Part shown: positions 55,262 to 64,000 of the stretch, piece after piece
Position numbering within the stretch: the stretch's first letter is position 1
How the letters are laid out: each line of letters begins with the position of its first letter
Assembly: GCA_964036275.1 (NCBI GenBank)
Contig: OZ038436.1
Coordinates: 4,806,936-4,870,935, forward strand
From: Litoditis marina
Lineage: Eukaryota; Nematoda; Chromadorea; Rhabditida; Rhabditidae
DNA: 64,000 nt
Reading direction: 5' to 3'
Position numbers and translations under genes: made by a program
The notes under the pieces: model-generated
The model's input: only the letters and a program-made list of their open reading frames with translations
Databases searched by the model: none
Told to the model about the DNA's origin: nothing

Positions 55262-58200
55262 AAGGTGGCCAGAAACGAATGCTCAAATAATAGATATAAC
55301 TAAGACAGTTCGAAACACACCCATATCGCTGCACAATATTCACTATAAACCTCTCATTTTGCTAAATTCATTTTATTTTTCCCTAGGTCAGACACGCAGA
55401 GGAAATTTGGATTATTGCCAAATTTCGTGACAGTCGACATAGAGCGCGAAATTTCGTGAAAAGCGCGACATAAAGAAAACGACACAATAACGAGTTCTAC
55501 ATAATTACTGCTTGACAGAAAACAGTTTACTATCATTTCATTGTGTTTGTGTCAGCAAAATTTCCGGAGAAAAGCGTAAAATTTTGGCACACTTCAAATT
55601 TTATGTAAAAATCACAACAAAAACCTGCGTATTTCCCAAAATTAGGGAACAACTTATTAAAAAAACTATAAAAACCGGACGAAATGATCAACATATAAAG
55701 TAATATATAGTCTGTTTCACCAATCGATGTACTCCTACAGTAATCCATCAATAATTCAAGGGGGTGTTTTCTAATGAAAAAGTCATTACGTTGGTTTCAA
55801 ATTTTCAGAGTCAGTAGTAGTAAACATGCAGAAGACACTATCAACATTTTGAGGAGTTCTGAATACGCTAATATACCAAACTTTGACCTTAAAGAGGTAG
55901 CAGATTACTGTAGAGGGTCATAAGTGGGTGGAACAAACTATAAAGTAACCTGCACCAACGGTAAACAGTCAGTAGTTTCGAACTTCTGTACGAAAAAAAA
56001 AGAACACCATAACTACTACAAAAACATCTAGAACAAACTACGTAGTGAAAACAAAATGAAGAGAGCTTAGAAGAACAAGCAACAAGCACAATGGAGAGAT
56101 CACAGCCACGAAAAGGAATAAAACTACCAGTTGAGAGAGGAGCGAACTGTTTCTGCCAGCTAATGCACAAAACAGTGGAAATCTGAAAACAAGTAAATTA
56201 GTTGCAGGTATAACGTTGCAGATTTGTTGAATACGTGCCAGGTGTTAGGTGAAATTCGGAAAAGCAACCGTTTTCCTTCACAAAAGCCACACGGTTGCTT
56301 TTTGGTTGCTACAAACCCGGTTGCTTGTGTGTGGCCGTGGAGAGACTACCGTTGGTGCATAGTTTTCAGGATCGGCAGAAAAAGAGCATTTTGGATACTT
56401 CATACTTTTTCGAAGGTTGAGGCAGGAATTCCGAACATACTCAAAGCGAAACAAGTAGCATAACAAGAGCAAGAAGTTACCTTATTCATCATGATCCATG
56501 CCAGTGTTCCGCCATATTTTACAGAATTACCAGATTACCACCTAGTAGACATCGGCATATAGTACCACTTCGAATGAGTATTGAGTACATCTGAAATAAA
56601 ACGGTACCTTTTTCGCGGGTAACGTTCGATGACAACAAATTCTTCATCCCACGTCCATTTTTTACATTTACTATTCATGGAAAAAACTTAGACGAACAGC
56701 TAAATCATGTTCGTAAAACGGGCTCCCTTTGCGCCAATAGCGAAAAAACAGAAAATGTGCCTATTTTGAGAGAAAATTATATAATGATCACATATTTTCA
56801 CGGATAGCTGAATTGATAACAGCTCTACTGATTCAGGTTGCGTACCCCATTTACTAAAACGGTTACCAACGAATTTGTTCAAAAAACAGTTCATCTTTCA
56901 TGGAGCAAAATGCTAAATACTATACAAAAGGTGGGAAACCTGAAATGGGAGTAAATTGACTTACCATTTGACCATTTGCGGTAGTCCAGAGATCACCAGT
57001 AAGCGAAAAGAATATATATCACAGCAACAAACAAATAGAACTTCTACTTCTTCGTAAGAAGTGGGCGAATAAGATACCTGAAATAATCACATTATAACAC
57101 TCCATATTTGGTCAGGCCCAAGATTTTTTCAAATGTCTCATGTCATAATTATACATAGTAGTCTCAATGTGAATAATTATCTGATCGCCTGATTCGGAAA
57201 TTGAGGTAATAATTAGGCATTAACAACTGCTGACCACACAGAAAACAACGACAGATATACCAGCCACAAATCCATCAGAATAAAAATACTAATAATTCGC
57301 TCTAATCGTGTTGTCCAAATAGACAGAAACTGTCCGTTTTTCTAAATGTCGGGAAATAGCGCTCTTTTTATGTCAAATCATTAGGATTTCGCGTATTCAT
57401 ATCAAAAACGGGTTACTTTTAGTAGAATGGTCACACTTTACCTCTTTTATGACACGAAGAAAAAGAGGCGAAGAAAAATAGGAATCTAAAACTAACCTGA
57501 TAAAGCCAGGGGGAATATAATAATTAGTTCGATTACGACATTACTATATAAATTAGAAATACGACATCGCATCGTCCGATGGGCAGAAACCTGAAAATAG
57601 CGCTCGAATTAGTATTTTTCACAATTGATAGAAAACTTAGGTGAAATAGATTATGGAAAAACAAAGTATCCAAAGAATGAAAAATCCAAAACTTATTCAT
57701 TTTTGGTCTTTGTTTTCAAATTTCTCGAATTGTGACACAGGTATCGAAAGTCCTTCAGTCAGAGAGACCTATATGAAACATACCGAACATAAATATAACA
57801 CTAGATGAAACAGAAATATTAGAATAAAATGAAATTGAAATTTTCGGAGAAGATTTTCGAAACGGGCAGAGCGCGCCGCTCTATTGATTGGAGCCGCAGT
57901 TGCCTGCCGCTCTGCGTCTGGCCCGCGAGCGGCGCTACATGGATTGGAGCACCATGTAGCCGCATTAGGTTTCAATTCGTGCCACCTTTAAAACACCTCG
58001 AAAAAATTGAAGTGCGAGGAATCACTAGGGTTGAGAGAAGTGCAAGCATTTCAAAGTTTCTATGCATTCATGGGAAAGTAGGTTAGTGCAATTGTAATGT
58101 ACTTGGAGTATGGTCGGAACATAATGTTTTTAGTACATTTGGAAAATGATTTTAGAACATAATCATAGCGTATAGTTAGTAGTACAACCAGGAAAACATG

Positions 58201-58829
58201 TAGAGTACTCTCTTGTTGGTTTTGAATTCAAGAGTTATGTTTGAATTTGTCATTTCCGTTCTATTTTTCACATCCATAAAAATAGAATAGAGGTATTTCA
58301 GTTGTGACAAAACAAAAAGGTGTCAATACTCAAAAAGGTACGCTATTTGACGTGTAAAACGTATTCCAACTGAGAACAGCCATCAATTTTGTAGTTTGAC
58401 TTCCACCCGTTTGGTTGCGGGTTCGATCTACCTGCCAAACCTGCCAATCTTGGTTAGCAACCAACTTTATTCACCACCTTAAGTCTATCAACGTTTTTCA
58501 CAGTACACAAACAACAAAACACGAACTTTCCAACAAAAGCATACGTCGAGAACTGATGGTTCCTCTAAACAACTGAAACACGGAAACCAATTATAGTTGC
58601 GGTCATTCCCACCGAATCATTGGCAGGGTGCCAAAGAATGTTCCAGGCTATTTTCACTACTTTGGAGTTGTTCAAAAAAGTTAAAATCTATGTTAGCAGT
58701 TGTTCGGTTTCATATGTACACGTAAAGTATTCAGAATACTCATGTTTGATCTAAGAAATACTCAATATTGGCACGATGCCAACAAGTCTGAGTGCGAATC
58801 AAACAAACTGTACGCAGTTCATTGTTTGA

Positions 58830-59095
58830 CCTCCCCCCACCCGTGTGGTCGCCGGTTCGATCCCCGCCCGAGCCATTAATCACCAGCCGTCCTCACCTCT
58901 CCTATCACCTCGTCCGCATCTAAATTGGCACCCTTCCAAGATGGATCACCCACCCACCACCCATTATCAGTTACAGTTTCGCCTATACAATTATCTCAGA
59001 ATTTACGGTTTCGTTTGTATTGTTGCGCATTTTCAGCATTTTGTGAAATATTTTGTTTGTTTTTGTATGTGTTTGAGGTTTTAGAGAAATAAAAC
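58830..59095 (+). mobile_element. Possible tRNA-derived SINE (B box only)
   Basis: CGCCGGTTCGATCCCCGCC near 58850 looks like the T arm of a tRNA. The following 220 bp end near AGAAATAAAAC. A similar B-box block, GCGGGTTCGATCTACC, occurs at about 58420. A clear A box was not seen, so this is tentative. Confidence 0.35.
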
Positions 59096-59638
59096 AACTA
59101 TTGTATACAGTATATAAATTCTATACCTTTAATCATAACCGTTAGGGTCCTTTTGTTTGGTAGTATTACAAGAAACTGATGCTACAAAGATCTGTGACAT
59201 GTATGATAAACACCGTCTCGTAACGAAGCGCCGTGAACAAATAAATATGAAATATGAATTCAAAGAAACCATTTTTGGTTGAAGACAGTTTCGCCTATAC
59301 AATTACCTCGAAATTTTCGGTTTTGTTTGTACTAATGCGCTTTTTCAGCATTTCCCGCGAGAAAGTAATACAAATATACAGTTTCGCCTATACAACTATT
59401 TGGTTTTTATTTGTGCTAATTTATAGTTTTGATACAAATCAGGACATTATTAATATTCGAGTTCTCTGAGTTCTCTGTTTTTTTTACAAAAAAAAGAGAT
59501 ACCTTCGCTCTTGCAGAAACCTCGACATACCTTCTTTTTCCTTCTGTTGTTGCGTTTTTCACTTGCATTTTCTGACAGAAAGTAATTCAAGTATATATTT
59601 TTCATGCAGAAGTCACAATTTCATAAGAAACCCTTCCA

Positions 59639-59792
59639 GAGTACGTATGCTAGAAGATCCCGGCACCTTCATCCCATCCTGCGTCTCTCGCTCTCAAAAT
59701 ATTTCCTCGGGATGTTAGAGCAGAGAAATAGCTTATGTTTGAGGAGACGCAGGATGGAATGAAGGTGCCGGGATCTTTTAGCATACGTACTC
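59639..59792. mobile_element. 154-bp palindromic MITE (GAGTACGTATGCT ends), copy 2
   Basis: Same ends, same length and same internal CCTGCGTCTC block as 16899-17052. High similarity between copies suggests fairly recent activity. Confidence 0.8.
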
Positions 59793-60392
59793 CAGGTCAT
59801 CAACTTTTCCCGATCTCGTTATAGCATCTCTGTGGAAACAAATAATTGAAGTCGATGTCAAAGTTTTGTGTTCATTTTCCCCTTTCTCCTAAATTACTTT
59901 ATAGTTTTCTTTCCGTTTCTAAAGATTGGGGGTTCCATGTAATATTTGCGGAACGAAAATAAATACTATATACCGTTCGCGCAACATTGCACTGATGTTA
60001 AAGAACTTGACGAGATTGTTCGTCCTAGATCTTTCTCATTTTCACACGTTTCACTTGCATTTAATTTCTAGAAGTAGTACACATATCCGTTGGATAAGTT
60101 TAGAATGATTTTCTGTGAAAGATGAGTTTGCTTCCTCACATTTGGTCACTCGAAGGTTATATAGTATACTTAAAAATAGTTTTATCATTCTATCATTTTT
60201 ATAATACATGCTAGTATCCGTACCCGTTAGTTTTCCTTTCTTTTCTGTGTGTTAGTGTGTTCTTAGCGTTCTGTTTTACCTTTTAGCATTACCAGGTCCC
60301 GTGTCTAGATTTTGTGTTTGTTCTTCTTCTTTTTCTTCCCTTTTCTCAAGTTCATACAAGGTTTTTTTTGAATTGGAGTCTGCTGTCATATA

Positions 60393-60577
60393 TATAATGA
60401 ATGCCAAATTTAAACATCTTTGTTTCTCGCCGGAATCGAAACTGTGAGCGAATGTTTCGTAGCAAGGCGCAAACTACCACACTTTTAAAGCACATAACCG
60501 GCGAGCTTCGGAATCGAATACACAGCGGAACGTGATATATACAGTACCCTACCGTCTTCCCGTTGGCGATGACTATA
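60393..60577 (-). mobile_element. tRNA-Arg-like inverted-repeat element, copy 5 (degraded)
   Basis: TATAATGAATGCCAAAT to GTTGGCGATGACTATA. The core is more mutated (for example GAAACTG in the T-loop region), but the overall order of ends, tail and tRNA-like block is kept. Confidence 0.68.
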
Positions 60578-60854
60578 TGAACAATGAATTATTATTACCT
60601 AGGATTCCGTTCAGTATTACGAGTAAGCTCCCCTTAATTTGTTGGTAGAGTTTTGTCGCCTCACCCCTTAGGGGCTGGGTATTCTTCCACGTGTTTTTTG
60701 TTGTTCATACAACAGCTGTGAAAGATTATATGCAAAAGCGTTTGGAGTATCGAAGCTTAAAATTAGTTACTAGCTCTAAAAGCGCCACTTAAACAAATAT
60801 CTAACTGTATCACTTTCTTCCGGAATTGAACAACATACAGCTTGCAAATATTCA

Positions 60855-60992
60855 TAATGTTTGCCAATTACACGGTCCCGTGAAATTTGCTAAACATAGG
60901 ACACAGCGGAACTCAGAAACGTGCAATGACAAAGTGCACGATGCCTCATTAGAATGCTTATTTTACGTGACTATTCAATTTACTTCTAGTGC
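60855..60992 (-). mobile_element. CTAGAAGTAAATTGA MITE, copy 10
   Basis: CCAATTACACGGTCCCGTGA to TTCAATTTACTTCTAGTG; near full length. Confidence 0.7.
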
Positions 60993-61747
60993 AGCGGATG
61001 AGAAAGCGTAAACAGATACCCATACCGTCTTCCAATATATGGCTACGGCGCAACATTTGAGTGAAATAGCTTGCTACACCTCATGTTCCCCTCTAATGGT
61101 TGCTTTGCGTTCTATTAGCTGTTTAAAACTATTGAACCCAGCTCCAAAATAAGAGAGTATGACAAGAAAAGCATATTACCACTATTTGCAGTTTTCATTG
61201 ACACACCTGATATACAGGAGTTCCTGTTATGAAAAACTAAATTCTGAACATAATTTATTCTGTGTCTTGGCTGTTGAGCGGGCATTAACTGTGTTTGCAG
61301 AACGTTTTGCAGAGAAGACATGTGACTGTTTTCGTCGATCTCGTATAATTCCCTATATAGACTCGGTCTATTGTTCATATCTCTCATTTCTCTCGCGCCC
61401 TCCTCTTTTCGCACATTCTCTCTCGCCTCCTGGATATATCCCAAAACTGCATTCCTTTCCAGCTAAATTATTCAACATAGACACTGCGAGATCCGCGCAT
61501 TGTTCTCGAATAATTATTTTTCCGGAACAGTTTTGACTGAAACACTTGGGTGCGTTTCCTGAAGCAAGTTGACGAAATTCAAGAAGTGCTATAGTTGTAT
61601 TCATGTTTCACAACATTTCAACCATAATTATATGTTGCATTTATTACCTATCCACATTGATATAGAACAACCAACCGAGTTGCGTTCAGAATTAGTTTAA
61701 TATAACTATTGTGGTCGACGTTCACGCAAAGTTAGTGGTTACTTCTC

Positions 61748-61935
61748 TGAAGTTCAAAACTGAGTTGTTTACCAAGGTTCGCCGAAAACCCAAGTTGTAA
61801 ATCAAGGATCAGACTTTTTCACCGAGAACTTGGTGCACAATTGTGTCCGATCTTTGATTTCACAACTTGATATCAACTAGTGACCAATTTGGTGGGGCGA
61901 ACCTTGGTAAATAACTCGGTTTTTAACTTCAGAGT
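61748..61935. mobile_element. Palindromic element with about 70-bp arms
   Basis: TCTGAAGTTCAAAACTGAGT, ACCAAGGTTCGCC and AAGTTGTAAATCAAGGATC pair with GATCTTTGATTTCACAACTT, GGCGAACCTTGGT and ACTCGGTTTTTAACTTCAGA. No coding frame. Confidence 0.72.
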
Positions 61936-63097
61936 TCTCGTTTTTGTCTTGAAGTTGATCGAATGAGCGAATGCTCTGTTTTTTTTTAAATTGAAAAAAC
62001 TACATTTAAACGTATAGTATCACTTTACAGCTTGTTTCAAAGTACGTTCATATTTAGTCATTTCTCTGAATCAAATTAACTAACTTTAGGGGCATTGAAA
62101 TACTTCTAGTTGTTCGGAAAAAAAGGCGTTTCCCGTTAACTGATCTACACTCATAAAAAATAGATTAAATATTGTTCATGTTTTCATCTGTGTTTTTCAT
62201 TGAAATCGACTGCCTTATCCCACTATGACTCATATAATTCCGTCATTCAACACAATTGACAATGGCGATATTTGGACAGCCACACCCGCACTTTTCTACT
62301 TCCATTATTTCTTTCTCGTTTCTCTTTTTTCCTTTTTCTCTCTCTCTATTTTTCTCATCCTTCTTCCCACTTTTATCTTCTCTTCTTTCTCTTCTCATTA
62401 GCTCCTATTCTAGAGTATTTTGTGTTTTTTTATTCTTCCGAACAAATATTATTCAAAATTAGATTTGCACATTCGTTCAGTTTTTATTAATCGAATTTCC
62501 GTTATTCTCACATTCGTCCTCTTTCTCTATTTATTTCCTTGCCACTCCCTTCCTTCTTTCCATCTCGCTCTCTCTTTCTCTGCCACTCTCCCTCTCTCTC
62601 GCCCTAATCGAGAACGAGTGCAAAACCGGTTCTCTGCTATCTATATGTATATACTATTTGCTATTCATTTGAGCAGTTTTCGTACAACTTGTTGACGTAC
62701 GTTTTGGTATGAAAAGAAGCTATATCGAGAGCAAAGCAATCTTTCTCTTTCTCCTTTCTTCTCTTTCTCTCTCTCTAACTAGGGCATACTATGTGTTTTA
62801 TTAATCTTATGTTTTATTAATCTCCCTCTTGTATATTATTCTCATCTTTAAATACTGTGTTCAAACGTGTCTCCGATTTGACTTGAAACATTGATCCGCG
62901 CATCCGATTCTATACGATATTTTCACACAACGGCCGACTATTTTGGCGCGAGCCGTCGGTCAATTCGCGGGATAAATTACAATATATAGTTGTCGCTCAA
63001 ATAAAGGCAGAGGTGTACTGTATATCTCATTTTGTGCTGTGTAAGAAAAGGAAACTTATGTTGTAAGAGATGTACGATCTACTCTTACTCTTTTGTA

Positions 63098-63190
63098 TCG
63101 TCACGTGAAACATGTTTAACACAGCAGAAGTCAGAAACGTGCAATAGCTTCATAAAACTTCATGTGAATATTCAATTTACTTCTAATATA
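63098..63190 (-). mobile_element. CTAGAAGTAAATTGA MITE, copy 11 (5' and internal deletions)
   Basis: CGTCACGTGAAACATGTTTA to TTCAATTTACTTCTAATATA. Confidence 0.65.
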
Positions 63191-63309
63191 TACTCACTGT
63201 CTCACACAACTAGTTATTTATTCATTTCAAATAATTTGTTTATTTGTGATATATTCGCATATTAACAATATGATATATGTAAAAAATGATATAAACGTGA
63301 AGTATACTT

Positions 63310-63440
63310 ATAGTCAATTGCACAGTCACGTGAAACATGTTAAACACAGCAGAATTCAGAAAAGTGCAATGATAAAGTGCACGATTACTCATTAGAATGC
63401 GAACTTCACGTGACTATCCTATTTACTTCTAGTACAACTA
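63310..63440 (-). mobile_element. CTAGAAGTAAATTGA MITE, copy 12
   Basis: TATAGTCAATTGCACAGTCA to CCTATTTACTTCTAGTACA; near full length, only about 120 bp from copy 11. Confidence 0.72.
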
Positions 63441-63517
63441 TGTTTCCATTCGTTTCTAAAACATCATGAAGTAGACTCGTTCAAAAGTTTACTGTGCTAA
63501 TTTGAATGGGAATCAGG

Positions 63518-63626
63518 TTAGTCAATCGAGTTCAAATTTTTCGAATTTTGTGAAATGTTAAATTTTCGAGTTTCTAGTTCAAATTTTTCGAGTTCAACTT
63601 GACTCAAATTTTTTCGAAAACCTAGT
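63518..63626. repeat. Second TTTCGAGTT-rich tract
   Basis: TCGAGTTCAAATTTTTCGAA, TTTTCGAGTTTC and TTCGAGTTCAACTTGAC. Same repeat type as 19796-19935. Confidence 0.6.
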
Positions 63627-64000
63627 AGGAATGACGGGGGACTATACAGTTACCCCCGTGTTAATGTCACTATCTGTTTCGCCAGAAGTCAGTCATAACT
63701 TCTATTTTATTACCAATAAATCGAATTCTCATTTCAATGTACCACAAGTTTTGGTATTCTTTCTTTCTTCTCTTAGTTTGTATTACTTTCTCTGAGCTTT
63801 GCTTTCATCACTGGACTGTACTACACTCTGAAACCAATAGAAAATACGACTCGCGCTAGTTTTTGCGATTAAACTAGGAAAAGTAGATTTTCTATTGTCA
63901 TTAGTAATTTAAGTGGGGTTTTCGGGTTTTTCTGAAGATCCAAAAAACAATTTCTACACTTTTAAACTTAACTTTTTCTGTTTATACATTGTTTTTGCCG

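Larger units (their letters stand above)
54175..64000. other. Right-hand region without a supportable gene
   Basis: Apart from the listed elements I see AT-rich sequence, a GC-rich patch with ATTGATTGG at 57870-57965 and a long pyrimidine-rich stretch (62300-62780). Minus-strand exon-like pieces between 56000 and 57600 do not join in phase. A fragment of the tRNA-Arg-like element's tail is at about 62985-63050. Confidence 0.45.

Noticed and set aside
56000..57600. Minus-strand exon-like pieces with hydrophobic frames (57492-57593, 56962-57076, 56000-56180), perhaps a chemoreceptor gene
   Set aside because: Splice sites look fair, but phases do not match, stops interrupt the plausible frames, and no family motif is convincing. 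Pyrimidine-rich DNA easily gives Leu/Phe-rich frames.

Overview
The window looks like nuclear DNA of a nematode close to Caenorhabditis. The sequence signs are short exons with TTTCAG-type 3' splice sites, a nematode-type (HNF4-like supplementary) nuclear receptor, a small cysteine-rich secreted protein of the DUF281-like kind, a likely trans-splice acceptor placed directly on a start codon, and very dense small inverted-repeat transposons. The species and chromosome cannot be told from the sequence alone. All four protein genes are split by introns, so single open reading frames show only pieces of them; I joined exons by splice signals, reading phase and family resemblance.

Layout. 1-12,959, minus strand: the first 11 coding exons (520 residues) of a Patched-family receptor. 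The gene runs off the left edge, so most of its membrane core lies outside the window. Its introns hold hAT-like elements with visible 8-bp target duplications, a tRNA-bearing element and other dispersed repeats; the third coding intron is 4.7 kb. 12,960-29,162: gene-poor, repeat-rich DNA, with inverted-repeat elements, a 130-bp tandem array, a 1.45-kb element with long terminal inverted repeats and a 9-bp target duplication, and a 1.45-kb purine-rich minisatellite.

29,163-37,694, plus strand: a complete 13-exon SLC17-type transporter (483 residues). It shows partial internal exon duplications, a probable GC-AG intron and two tRNA-derived SINEs. 39,473-41,287, minus strand: a four-exon gene for a 184-residue cysteine-rich secreted protein, almost invisible as single ORFs. 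41,288-47,599: repeats only, including a 371-bp inverted repeat and a 146-bp GC-rich tandem array. 47,600-54,174, plus strand: a ten-exon nuclear hormone receptor (431 residues). 54,175-64,000: no gene I can support; dispersed repeats and pyrimidine-rich tracts.

The four genes do not form an evident pathway or operon: strands differ and spacing is large. The most unusual content is the mobile DNA, above all a family of about 190-bp TA-flanked inverted-repeat elements that each carry a tRNA-Arg-like sequence with pol III A and B boxes. At least five near-complete copies and one truncated copy lie in this window.
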